Of a stretch of DNA of 32,491 bases, positions 22,773-30,453 are shown piece by piece. The notes beneath the pieces are model-generated. The model was given only the letters and a program-made list of their open reading frames with translations. It made no database searches and was not told the origin of the DNA. The DNA is from Desulforudis sp. (GTDB taxonomy: Bacteria; Bacillota; Desulfotomaculia; Desulfotomaculales; Desulforudaceae), in contig QZIR01000060.1 in NCBI GenBank assembly GCA_003604975.1, forward strand, positions 1 through 32,491, given 5' to 3'. Position numbers and translations under genes: made by a program. Each line of letters starts with the position of its first letter. Positions within the stretch are counted from its first letter, which is position 1.

Positions 22773-23499
22773 CCCGCTCCCCGTCGAGGATAACTCCTGC
22801 CGCTGACAGACCCTCTCCATCCTTCCGGATGCGCCGGCGGGCATCTCTTGTTGCCTGCGAACCCAAGGCACCACAGACAACTTTGATGAGCCCGTCAAGC
22901 TTCCAGCCTTTATCCGGAGGACGGCTGTGGGTCAGTACGTGTCTGGCCACCGCCTGGCTGATCCCATACTGGAGCCGGGCGAGGGGCGCTGGATCATACC
23001 AGAGGCGCAGATCGCGCTTCAGCAGCTCCACCAGGGGTTTACCCAGGCGCACCCGCCACAGGTGGCGCTCGCCGCCGGAAAGGGGATCGTGGCGCGTCAT
23101 CGACGACGGTTCGACGTGGTCGATCAGCCCGCCAAGGAGGCGCTCTTCCGCCGGCAGATGCGGAGACTCGATCTCGATGGTGGCCGAGCGCAGCTCGCGC
23201 AGCCACTCACGTATCCTCCCCAGCGAGTGCCGGTGGTCAGACAGGGTGCGACGTACCCGGGCCGGGTCTACCAGCAGTTCGATCGCTCCATCATCAGTCT
23301 CACGGCTCCGCTCGGCGACGAAGAGCATCGCCTCCAGCAGATCGGCGTGCCGCTGGCCCAACCGGCCCGCCACCCGGCATCGCCCCCAGGAGGTCTGGAT
23401 CCACTCGCCGGCCGTTATCCGGGGCCGTTGCGTCGGCTGGAACAGCCGAACTCGGGCCGGGGTCGCGGTAGTCGTCGGTGTCACGTGCTCACCAGTCAT
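22702..23499 (-). CDS. Probable plasmid-type replication initiator (winged-helix, RepC/TrfA-like)
   Basis: ATG 23499 follows a GGAGGAGACG ribosome site and overlaps the helicase gene's end by 11 bases, giving 265 residues. The central part (QRHADLLEAMLFVAERSRETDDGAIELLVDPARVRRTL, then GRIREWLRELRSATIEIESP, then QYGISQAVARHVLTHSRPP) has the helix-strand layout of winged-helix plasmid initiators, where 'LLEAxLF' and 'WLxELRxAxI' are typical. The partnership with a RepA-type helicase upstream mirrors the repA-repC order of IncQ replicons. The C-terminus consists of VAHRPDG-like heptads produced by tandem DNA repeats. I could not match it to a named Rep family, so the function is inferred from context and fold cues. 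Confidence 0.6.
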   Translation of the reverse strand: MTGEHVTPTTTATPARVRLFQPTQRPRITAGEWIQTSWGRCRVAGRLGQRHADLLEAMLFVAERSRETDDGAIELLVDPARVRRTLSDHRHSLGRIREWLRELRSATIEIESPHLPAEERLLGGLIDHVEPSSMTRHDPLSGGERHLWRVRLGKPLVELLKRDLRLWYDPAPLARLQYGISQAVARHVLTHSRPPDKGWKLDGLIKVVCGALGSQATRDARRRIRKDGEGLSAAGVILDGERVSVAHRPDGVAYRPGAVAHWPGA

Positions 23500-24823
23500 C
23501 GTCTCCTCCCGTCTTATTGCGTAAGGGAACCACCGACGCGCTGCGACCCGCCGCAAGCGGTGTCAAAACCACCGGCAGCAGAACACCACCCTCCTGGCGC
23601 TCATACCAGCGCTCAAGCGGCAGGATGCCGTAATTTTGCTTGCTCACGCCGAACCGCAAATAATAGCCCCGCCGCTCTGGGCCGATGGGCCGGCCGGCAT
23701 CGGCAAGCCGCGCTGACTCGGCCGCCGACATCCGGCAGAGATAGCCGCCCCATCTGGCGTTGTCCACCAGGGCTGAAGCCCCACGGGCCGCCTGCTGCTG
23801 GTCTGCCATGCCGTTACGGGACGACGACTTGTCCACGTGGTGGAGATAGAGCACCGCGGCTCCGGTAGCAGTAGCCAAATGCTCCATTTCCGCAACCAGC
23901 CTGGCCATATCGCCGTTGTCGTTTTCAGCGAGAGTATGGAACCGGCTGATGGTGTCCAGGATGACAAGCCGCGCCCCGGCGCATAAGGCTGCCAACCGGC
24001 CCTTGTCGGCCATGACGTCCAGCCGGTGGCCCGCCATTGGCACCAGCACAAGATGCTCGGCAATAGCATCCCGCGCTTGAGCCGGCAAAAATTGCGCTAG
24101 CGCCTGGACGCGTCCGACGAGCACCGGTTCCGGATCCTCGGCGGTCAAGTAGATCACCCGGCCTGCAGGTGAAGGAGCAAGCCCCAGCAGGTCGCTCTCT
24201 TTCCCGCCGTTGGCCACGGCCATGGCGGCCTGCAGCGCCCAGTAGCTCTTGCCCGTGCCACCGGCAGCCACCAGGACGCCCACGGTCCCTGCAAGAAACC
24301 CGGGCCAGACCCAGTCCAGCTCTGGCGGCGGGCCCGAAAAGGCCGCCACCAGATCGACTTTCTCCGGCAGGCTGGCGGGTGAGGCAACGACATCGCAGGC
24401 CCGGCGGGCATCCTCCACCAACTTCCCGATATCCTCATGTCCCTCGTAGCAGCGGGAGGTGATTTCGGTGGTGGTCCGGATAAGGCGGCGAAGGATCGCC
24501 TTCTCTTGAACGATGCGAGCGTAATGGATGATGCGGGAGGTGAACGGCACGATATCGGTGAGCCCCGCGAGATAAGCGGGCCCGCCCGCACGCTCCAGTT
24601 TGTTTCGCTCCCGGAGCAGATTGGTGGTGGTGATGAGGTCCTGAGGTTCGTTCTTCTCGAACAGGGCCAGCATGGCTGCATAGATCTCCTGGTGGGCGTC
24701 GCGGTAGAAATCGTCAGGCGAGAGCAGTTCGATGACCTTGACGAGCGTGCCCTCCCGCAGGAGGATGGTGCCCAGGACACATTGCTCGGCTTCCAGGTTG
24801 TGGGGTAGGAGTCGAGTCATCAT
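23489..24823 (-). CDS. RepA/DnaB-type replicative helicase with DnaB N-terminal domain
   Basis: The protein has 444 residues. Residues 1-125 (LPHNLEAEQCVLGTILLREG..., LIRTTTEITSRCYEG) are a DnaB N-terminal domain, the part that contacts primase/loader in replicative helicases. Residues about 165-400 form a RecA-like motor as in plasmid RepA (KaiC-like) helicases: Walker A VAAGGTGKSYWALQ (185-198), VIYLTAEDPE, Walker B RLVILDTISRFH (285-296) and VLYLHHVDKSS (325-334). The combination of DnaB-N with an IncQ-RepA-type motor is compact. It starts in the ATGA overlap with the upstream excisionase-like gene and ends overlapping the initiator gene, so the three are one operon dedicated to replication of the element. 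Confidence 0.85.
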   Translation of the reverse strand: MMTRLLPHNLEAEQCVLGTILLREGTLVKVIELLSPDDFYRDAHQEIYAAMLALFEKNEPQDLITTTNLLRERNKLERAGGPAYLAGLTDIVPFTSRIIHYARIVQEKAILRRLIRTTTEITSRCYEGHEDIGKLVEDARRACDVVASPASLPEKVDLVAAFSGPPPELDWVWPGFLAGTVGVLVAAGGTGKSYWALQAAMAVANGGKESDLLGLAPSPAGRVIYLTAEDPEPVLVGRVQALAQFLPAQARDAIAEHLVLVPMAGHRLDVMADKGRLAALCAGARLVILDTISRFHTLAENDNGDMARLVAEMEHLATATGAAVLYLHHVDKSSSRNGMADQQQAARGASALVDNARWGGYLCRMSAAESARLADAGRPIGPERRGYYLRFGVSKQNYGILPLERWYERQEGGVLLPVVLTPLAAGRSASVVPLRNKTGGDDDW

Positions 24824-25116
24824 AGCTTCTCCTCAACCGCATTGGACTGCCACGCTGCATCCCGTTTCCTGGCCATCTGTTCGGCCTTTGTCGGCCTGCC
24901 GGGGCGGCGGGTTGCGGGTGGTGCGGCAGCGCCACCATCAATCCAGGCTACCAAATCTCCATAATGCAGCCTCAAGACCCGGCCGATACGTATAACCCGG
25001 ACAGGCGGCATCGGCTTGCGGCCGGCGAGGGCACCGCGCCACCACCCGATCGACATCGATGTCATCTCTGCTGCTTCCTGCACCGTGACCAAATGTTTCA
25101 CTTGTTGCCTTTTCAT
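24820..25116 (-). CDS. AlpA/excisionase-like HTH DNA-binding protein
   Basis: The frame is open from 25344 but ATG 25116 follows a CGGAGGAAGAAC ribosome site, giving 98 residues. LVTVQEAAEMTSMSIGWWRGALAGRK... followed by VIRIGRVLRLHYGDLVAWI is the MerR-like winged helix of AlpA/Xis (excisionase family) proteins. The tail (RRPGRPTKAEQMARKRDAAW) is basic. Such proteins steer integrase direction or switch on element genes. Its stop overlaps the helicase start (CTATGATG), so it opens the replication operon and may autoregulate it. Confidence 0.82.
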   Translation of the reverse strand: MKRQQVKHLVTVQEAAEMTSMSIGWWRGALAGRKPMPPVRVIRIGRVLRLHYGDLVAWIDGGAAAPPATRRPGRPTKAEQMARKRDAAWQSNAVEEKL

Positions 25117-25253
25117 GTTCTTCCTCCGATAGGAGAAACCGGCTCTCCGAGGCGAGCCAGCAGCTAGGTCGCGGGGATGACAACGCGACCATCCTGTTCG
25201 GTAGCTCAAACAAGGGGAAACAAGCGAGTACGCTGTAACTCCTTCATTATGTA

Positions 25254-25328
25254 GTTGGGTTAGGCCGTTGTCTGGCCGTAACCCAACATTCTGGCACCAT
25301 TGTGTTGGGTTACGCTTCGCTAACCCAA
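25254..25328. repeat. Two REP-like palindromes sharing GTTGGGTTA/TAACCCAAC
   Basis: GTTGGGTTA at 25254-25262 pairs with TAACCCAAC at 25279-25287, and another GTTGGGTTA at 25304-25312 pairs with TAACCCAA at 25321-25328 around a CGCTTCG centre. Palindromes with the core 'TTGGGTTACGC...TAACCCAA' are widespread repetitive extragenic elements in many proteobacteria, as I recall. They lie 137 bases before the replication operon. Confidence 0.65.
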
Positions 25329-25978
25329 GCTTCGGGATGCTCAATAAACAGAAACAAACGAGTTCTGAATTGAGGCGAACGAGATGGCGGTGGATACGGT
25401 GGTTGGTATGGGTATCAAGGGCGGGAGGGGTTAAGGCAAAACTCCTGCCGAGAAGGTTTGTCGGTAAAGGGATCTTGATGCAGGTGATGGGCTGTGCTTC
25501 CCTGGAAAAGAAGCAGATTGGGATAACACGGAGGCTTTCACTTCGAAAGAGATGAAAGCGTTTAGACCTGTGGAAAATTGATCAAGATAGGGGCGGGCGC
25601 ACCTCTAGCGTGGGTGGCGCCTGATGAGGGTCGATGGCAATCCGGTGGACTGCCGTCGGTGAATAAAAGTGTGTCGCAATCGTTTGCTTGCCTACGGGCT
25701 ACCGGCGTCAGGCAAGGGGCCGTCAAAAATCGGCGGCCACTGGTTCCTAAAATTCAAGGACCGTAAAGGCCCAGCTAAGCCGCATCATCCCACGAGGCGG
25801 TTACTGCGCGGCAGTCTACTCTCGGGTACAACCGCGCAACGGAAAGTAATTGAATATACTCAATGGTTACGGAGAGTGCAACTTTTTTTGCGGAATTTTT
25901 TGGCGAAACCGCACGTCAACCGATATTGAGGCTCCTTGGGATACCTCACTGTTTATTGAACACAGGGTGACCCATGGA

Positions 25979-26152
25979 ACACTTGGGACAATGCCTTGGG
26001 ACACTTATTCAAGCACCAGGAACGTTCTGCAAATACCATTAGAAACATGGGACACTTGGGACAGCGCCTTGGGACACTTATGGGACAACCCGTTATTATT
26101 ACGTCATAACACGTGGTGACACTTGGGACACTCTTGGGACACTGGTGGGACA
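25979..26152. repeat. Iteron-like array of TTGGGACA repeats
   Basis: TTGGGACA occurs exactly at 25983, 25996, 26056, 26069, 26123 and 26134, and the shorter TGGGACA additionally at 26048, 26081 and 26146. Neighbouring copies are 11-13 bases apart, about one helical turn. A 30-base unit containing two copies is itself duplicated (25979-26008 and 26052-26081) with two mismatches. The array sits between the replication operon and tRNA-Arg. Confidence 0.7.
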
Positions 26153-26191
26153 ATAAGGGGCAAAAAAGGGGGTATTTTGGGAAAAAATAAA

Positions 26192-26222
26192 AAATCCGAG
26201 AAGCTTGTAACTCCTCGGATTT
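26192..26222 (-). terminator. Rho-independent terminator after tRNA-Arg
   Basis: AAATCCGAG at 26192-26200 pairs with CTCGGATTT at 26214-26222 around a 13-base loop. On the minus strand the hairpin follows the tRNA 3' end by 11 bases and is followed by a run of T residues (plus-strand A-run 26182-26191). The T-rich flank on the other side means that it could also work on the plus strand. Confidence 0.75.
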
Positions 26223-26233
26223 GTTTTATTTCT

Positions 26234-26310
26234 TGGTGGGCGAGGCGGGATTCGAACCCGCGACCTTTGGCTTCGGAGGCCAACACTCTATCCAGCTGAG
26301 CTACCCGCCC
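26234..26310 (-). tRNA. tRNA-Arg (anticodon CCG)
   Basis: The 77-base minus-strand sequence folds into a full cloverleaf: acceptor GGGCGGG with CTCGCCC (one G-U pair), D-arm AGCTCAGCTGGATAGAGT, anticodon stem TTGGC/GCCAA around the loop CTCCGAA (anticodon CCG), T-arm with GGTTCGAATCC, and an encoded CCA. It lies downstream of the glutamate synthase operon on the same strand with its own promoter. Its 3' end faces the replication-integrase block, a typical integration target. Confidence 0.97.
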
Positions 26311-26349
26311 GTACGGTGCCGGCTCCCTGTGATCAGGGAACTCAGGGCC

Positions 26350-26378
26350 TATATACCTTGTCCCGCCGCTTTAGGCAA
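26350..26378 (-). promoter_or_regulatory. Promoter of tRNA-Arg
   Basis: On the minus strand TTGCCT (plus 26373-26378) is followed after exactly 17 bases by TATATA (plus 26350-26355). A GC-rich discriminator (GGCCC) follows, as in stable-RNA promoters. The mature tRNA 5' end is 39 bases further on. Confidence 0.6.
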
Positions 26379-26415
26379 GCACTCTTTCCCGGTTGGGCAC
26401 CAGGCCGGGGACCGC

Positions 26416-28782
26416 TCAGAACGGCCGCAGGCTCCAGATACCGCAGGGGCAGGTGTCGGCGCAGAAGCCGCAGGCAATGCACTTGTCATCTTCCGCGTAG
26501 TATTCATAGTTGACCCCGTCCGAGCCCGCGACGATCTCACGGCGATGGATCGCATTGGTCGGGCAGATGGTCTCGCACAAGTGGCAGTCCCGGCAGGAGC
26601 CGCAGCTCAGGCAGCGGGCGGCCTGTTCTTCCTGGGTGGCGCCCTTGTCCGGGGTGGGGTCGTAGTGCTCGGTGGTCAGCGCTTCGTAGGTGATCACCTT
26701 CTTGGCGAAGGGCTGCCAGGACTCGCCCTTCAGGGCGGCCACGATATACTCGGCGGCCCTTTTGCCCGCGCCGAGGGCGTTGGTGGCCAGGCCCGGCCGC
26801 TCCACGTCGCCCACCGCCAGGATCTTGGCATCGCTGGTCCGGCCGGCCTCGTCGGTCTTGATCCAGGCGGCGCCGCCAACGGTGACACATTCCACCGTTT
26901 CGGGCAGGAAGTTCAGCCGGGGCACGTCGCCGATGGAGATAATGACCGTATCCGCCGGATAGAGGGTACCGTCGTCGCCGACCAGGCCTTGCTTGTTCAC
27001 CTCCCTGGTCATCACCGGCCATTTGAAAACCGCGCCCAGGGCCTCGGCCGCGTCCTTTTCCTTGCCGAAGGCCAGGGGCTTCTGGATGTCCACCAGAGTC
27101 ACCTGATCGGCGCCGAGCCGGTACGCTTCGGCGGCCACGTCGCAACCCACGTTGCCGGCGCCGATGATCACCACCTTCTTGCCGGTGGGCATGGGCTTCT
27201 CGCTCTTGGCCGCCTTAAGGTAATCCAGGGCCGGAATGACCCGATCATGGCCGGGGAAGGGGATGGTCCGCGGCTGATGGGTGCCGACCGCGATCACCAC
27301 ATAGTCGAAATCTTTCTTCAGTTTGAGGAGCTTATCCTTGCTCATGGTCACCCCGGTTTTGATCACGATGTTCGGGGTGTGCTTGAAGCGGTTGATCTCC
27401 CGTTCCCAGATTGCCCGGGACAGCCGTTCCCAGGGGATGGTCTGGCTGAGCTTGCCGCCGATTTCCTTGGCCTGCTCGAAGATATGGGCCTCGACCCCGT
27501 TCAGGGCCAGGTGCCAGGCCACGGCCATGCCGCCGGGGCCGCCGCCGATGATCGCCACCTTTTTGCCGGTCTTGGGCAGGGTGGTCGGGGGTTCGGCGGT
27601 GTTCACCGCGCGGCCGAGGATGGAGACATCGATGCTGAAGTCCACCTTCTTGCGCGAACAGTTCTGCATGCACAGGTTCGGGCAGATCGTGCCGCAGACC
27701 GATGCCGGCAGCGGCGTGTAGCGCAGGAGCATCTCGTAGGCCTCGTTGAGCTTGCCGTCGCGGATCAGGCGCAGCCGGTCGATGGTCGGAATGTGGATCG
27801 GGCAGTAGAAGGTACAGGGCGCCGCCGAGTCGCGGTTGATCCAGAAGGGCTTGCGCCGGCGAAGCTCGCCGGTCTCGATCACCCCGATCACGCTGCGGTC
27901 GAGTCCCGGCGCGAGGTCGCGCAGCGGGTCGCCGCCGCCGAAGCCCTGGTCCCAGATCCGCTTGCGGAATTCGGGCATGGGCATGGGGCCGGAAAACATC
28001 AGGGCCCGCTCCTGGGGGGAGATGGCCATCATGATCCGCCATTCCTTGCGCACCGTCAGCTTTTTCAGCAGTTTTTCCCGGCCGATGGCCTTGAGGAATT
28101 CCGGCATCCGGTCGGTCAACCACTGCCACTGGTCGTCGTCCGGCTCGATGATCTTGACGTTGGTGCGGGAATAGCTGTCGTCGGTCTGACCGCGGAAATA
28201 GACCCAGCCGCCGACCATGCCGACGCCGGGCCGATAGCCCAGGACGTTGTCCGGGTTTTTCGCCTCGAAGCCGCAGATCACACCGATGCCGCCGCAGTTG
28301 AACTCGGCGAAGGTGTCGCCCACCGAGCCGAGCACCCACATCTCCGGACGGGTATGGTCCGGGTTCCACTTGGTCATGGTCAGGCCGCGCGCGCCGATGG
28401 AGCCGCCGATCATCACCCGGCCGCCGGCCATGGCGTTGCAGACACCGTTGGTGGCGTTGCCCTTGACGATGACGTCCGCGCCGATGTTCAGGTAGCCGAC
28501 GTCATCTGAGGCCGGGCCTTCGCAGACGATGGTTGCGCCGGGCTGGCCCATACAGCCGAGCCGCTGGCCAACCGGCCCGGTGATCTGGATGTGGATGGGG
28601 TAGTCGGGAGTGCCCAACCGCATGCCGATATTGTGCTGACCATAGGATTCGAGGATCAACCCCTTGGCCATGGCGGCCGCCTCGCGCACTCGTTCCTCGA
28701 AGATCTTCGAGGTCAGCCGCATGCCGCCGGCATCCCTGCCGCTGACCGTCTTTATTTTCGCGCTTTTTTTGCTCATGTTCAC
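26416..28782 (-). CDS. Glutamate synthase: fused GXGXG domain and NAD(P)H-dependent small subunit with ferredoxin domains
   Basis: The 788-residue protein joins parts that are separate in most bacteria. Residues about 20-240 are the GXGXG beta-helix of the large subunit's C-terminal domain (GQHNIGMRLG, GATIVCEGPASDDVGYLNIGADVIVKGNATNGV, AGGRVMIGGSIG). From about 330 it is the GltD-like small subunit: a Cys-rich Fe-S domain (CTFYCPIHIP, CGTICPNLCMQNC), the FAD site KKVAIIGGGPGGMAVAWHL and the NAD(P) site KKVVIIGAGNVGCDVAAEAY. The C-terminus adds two ferredoxin motifs (CLSCGSCRDCHLCETICP and CIACGFCADTCP). It passes electrons to the FMN subunit encoded upstream. The start is GTG 28782 or ATG 28776; 30 bases separate it from the preceding gene. 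Confidence 0.92.
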   Translation of the reverse strand: MNMSKKSAKIKTVSGRDAGGMRLTSKIFEERVREAAAMAKGLILESYGQHNIGMRLGTPDYPIHIQITGPVGQRLGCMGQPGATIVCEGPASDDVGYLNIGADVIVKGNATNGVCNAMAGGRVMIGGSIGARGLTMTKWNPDHTRPEMWVLGSVGDTFAEFNCGGIGVICGFEAKNPDNVLGYRPGVGMVGGWVYFRGQTDDSYSRTNVKIIEPDDDQWQWLTDRMPEFLKAIGREKLLKKLTVRKEWRIMMAISPQERALMFSGPMPMPEFRKRIWDQGFGGGDPLRDLAPGLDRSVIGVIETGELRRRKPFWINRDSAAPCTFYCPIHIPTIDRLRLIRDGKLNEAYEMLLRYTPLPASVCGTICPNLCMQNCSRKKVDFSIDVSILGRAVNTAEPPTTLPKTGKKVAIIGGGPGGMAVAWHLALNGVEAHIFEQAKEIGGKLSQTIPWERLSRAIWEREINRFKHTPNIVIKTGVTMSKDKLLKLKKDFDYVVIAVGTHQPRTIPFPGHDRVIPALDYLKAAKSEKPMPTGKKVVIIGAGNVGCDVAAEAYRLGADQVTLVDIQKPLAFGKEKDAAEALGAVFKWPVMTREVNKQGLVGDDGTLYPADTVIISIGDVPRLNFLPETVECVTVGGAAWIKTDEAGRTSDAKILAVGDVERPGLATNALGAGKRAAEYIVAALKGESWQPFAKKVITYEALTTEHYDPTPDKGATQEEQAARCLSCGSCRDCHLCETICPTNAIHRREIVAGSDGVNYEYYAEDDKCIACGFCADTCPCGIWSLRPF

Positions 28783-28812
28783 AGTGCTGTGTTGAGGTTA
28801 GGATGGTCGCCG

Positions 28813-30453
28813 TTAACAGACATATCTGATTTTCAGCCGCTCGGCGGCGGCGGGATCGTCGATGCCGAGGGCGTCGGACATGCCGATGGGCAGGGACTGG
28901 GAGCGTCCCAGTGGGGCCATGACCTTCTTCATTTCAGTATTGATGGTCATGAACACGTCCACTACCCGCTGGGCCACCTCGTCCGGATCGAGTCGCCTGA
29001 ACAGCTTGGGGTTCTGGCTGGTGATCCCCTTGGGGCAGATGCCGAGGTTGCAGACGTTGCAGCGTCCCATCTCGTTGCCCAGGCAGCCGGAGGTGGCCTG
29101 CATGATGTACTTGCCGATGTGCACGCCGGAGGCGCCGAGCATGATCAGGGCCATGCCGTTCTGGGTGACATTGCCGTTCTTGCCGACGCCGCCCGCCGCA
29201 AAGAGCGGGATCTCATTCTGGCGGCCCTGGGCGACCAGGTCCAGGTAGCACTCCCGCAGGTTGGAGGCGATGGGATGGCCGGTGGCGTCCATGGAGATGT
29301 TGTAGGCCGCGCCGGTGCCGCCGTCCATGCCGTCGATGAGCAGCCCGGCGGCATAGGGGTTGCGCACCAGGTTGTTGAGGACCGCCTTGGCCGAGGTGGA
29401 ACCGGAGATTTTCGGATAGACCGGCACCCGGAAGCCGAAGGCCATGGACATGGTCTGGATCATCTTCATCACGCTCTCCTCGATGGAGTAGAGCGTTTGG
29501 TGGACGGGCGGCGAGGGAAGGTCCACGCCCTCGGGCACGCCGCGCAGGCGGGCGATCAGCTTGGAGACCTTGAACCACATCAGCAGCCCGCCGTCGCCGG
29601 GCTTCGCGCCCTGACCGTACTTGATCTCGATGGCTGCCGGGTCGCACTGCATCTCGGGAATGGCGCGAATGATCTCATCCCAGCCGAAGTAGCCGGAGGC
29701 GATCTGCAGGATGACGTACTTGAGGAAGGGGCTTTTCAGGACCCAGGGCGGGCAGCCGCCTTCGCCGGTGGCCATGACCACCGGAATGCCCAGGACCTCG
29801 TTGCAGTAGGCCACGCCCTGGAGCAGTCCCAGCCACATGTTGGGGGAGAGGGCGCCGAACGACATGGAGCCGATGACAAAGGGAAAGATTTCGCGGGTCG
29901 GCGGAATCCATTCGCCGGCCATCTTGCGCCGCAGGAATTCCTCCGGCGGCAGGATCCGCCCCAGGATGGTGTTGGTGTTGAACTCGTGGCGGCCGGCGTC
30001 CAGGGCCGGGTCGGTGAGCATGGAGATCCGGTCGAAGATGATCCGGTCCAGAATGGTCCGGCCGGAGACGTTGCGGCGGCCGCCGCGCTTCCAGGCCTCA
30101 CCCTTCTGGTTGATATGGAACAGCGAGCGGTCCTCGTTGCTGTTGGGCGTCGGGGTGATGGCCTCGTTGGGGCAGACCATGGAGCACATGCCGCAGCCGA
30201 TGCACTTGTTTTCAATGCTGGTCCGCTGCCGGATGCCGACGAAATGGCGGTAGTCGCTGCCCCGTTTTTTCTGGAGGATGTCCAGCTTGGGCATCCTCTG
30301 CCGCCGGTAGGTCAGGTAGATGGCCTGGACCGGGCAGACGGAGGTGCAGCGGCCGCACAGGGTGCAACGGTCTTCCCGGTGCTTGATGATCCAGGGAAGA
30401 TCGTGATAGGTTAGGCTGCTTGGGGAAGTGCAAACGGATTGAATTGAGACCAT
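28813..30453 (-). CDS. Glutamate synthase FMN/Fe-S synthase-domain subunit with N-terminal ferredoxin
   Basis: The 546-residue protein starts with two 4Fe-4S motifs (Cys30, 33, 36, 40 in CTLCGRCTSVCP and Cys84, 87, 90, 94 in CIGCGMCSMVCP). The rest is the FMN-binding TIM barrel of glutamate synthase (glu_synthase domain): PFVIGSMSFGALSPN, ATGEGGCPPW, IEIKYGQGAKPGDGGL, LPSPPVHQTLYSIEE, LIDGMDGGTGAA, FAAGGVGKNGNV and the Cys-rich CNVCNLGICPKGIT that ligates the 3Fe-4S cluster. It makes glutamate from 2-oxoglutarate and ammonia delivered by the amidotransferase subunit. A CAAGGAGATGG ribosome site precedes the ATG. The start lies 43 bases inside the preceding gene, so the two are coupled. Confidence 0.94.
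   Translation of the reverse strand: MVSIQSVCTSPSSLTYHDLPWIIKHREDRCTLCGRCTSVCPVQAIYLTYRRQRMPKLDILQKKRGSDYRHFVGIRQRTSIENKCIGCGMCSMVCPNEAITPTPNSNEDRSLFHINQKGEAWKRGGRRNVSGRTILDRIIFDRISMLTDPALDAGRHEFNTNTILGRILPPEEFLRRKMAGEWIPPTREIFPFVIGSMSFGALSPNMWLGLLQGVAYCNEVLGIPVVMATGEGGCPPWVLKSPFLKYVILQIASGYFGWDEIIRAIPEMQCDPAAIEIKYGQGAKPGDGGLLMWFKVSKLIARLRGVPEGVDLPSPPVHQTLYSIEESVMKMIQTMSMAFGFRVPVYPKISGSTSAKAVLNNLVRNPYAAGLLIDGMDGGTGAAYNISMDATGHPIASNLRECYLDLVAQGRQNEIPLFAAGGVGKNGNVTQNGMALIMLGASGVHIGKYIMQATSGCLGNEMGRCNVCNLGICPKGITSQNPKLFRRLDPDEVAQRVVDVFMTINTEMKKVMAPLGRSQSLPIGMSDALGIDDPAAAERLKIRYVC

Larger units (their letters stand above)
25117..26191. other. 1.1-kb non-coding region with palindromes and iteron array (probable origin)
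   Basis: No convincing gene is found between the excisionase-like gene and the tRNA; the short frames here have no family features. The left part holds REP-like palindromes (25254-25328). A DnaA-box-like TGTGGAAAA (one base from TGTGGATAA) lies at 25569-25577. An AT-rich patch with long T-runs follows at about 25850-25905, then an array of TTGGGACA repeats up to 26152. This order of DnaA-like site, AT-rich patch and iterons is what plasmid replication origins look like. The origin call is an inference. Confidence 0.5.

Noticed and set aside
22514-23868. Plus-strand frames of over 300 residues opposite the integrase, rep and helicase genes
   Set aside because: They are Arg/Pro/Ser-rich shadows of three well-supported minus-strand genes.
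25268-25929. Several 60-95 residue plus-strand frames before the iteron array
   Set aside because: No ribosome sites, no conserved motifs, and they overlap palindromes and AT-rich sequence typical of a control region.
25979-26152. Possible CRISPR array
   Set aside because: The repeated unit is only 8 bases with 11-13 base spacing, which is iteron-like; no repeat of 25-40 bases with unique spacers is present.
1-26233. Direct repeat of the tRNA-Arg 3' end marking the other element border
   Set aside because: By eye I found no second copy of the GGTTCGAATCC/CGCCCACCA end to the left; it may lie outside the window, so no attachment site is annotated.
26221-28509. 762-residue plus-strand open frame opposite the fused glutamate synthase gene
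   Set aside because: It is a GC-rich shadow of the minus-strand gene, runs through the tRNA gene, and shows only Gly/Ala/Asp/His-rich low-complexity sequence. The same holds for the plus-strand frames at 28591-30414 and 30822-31511.
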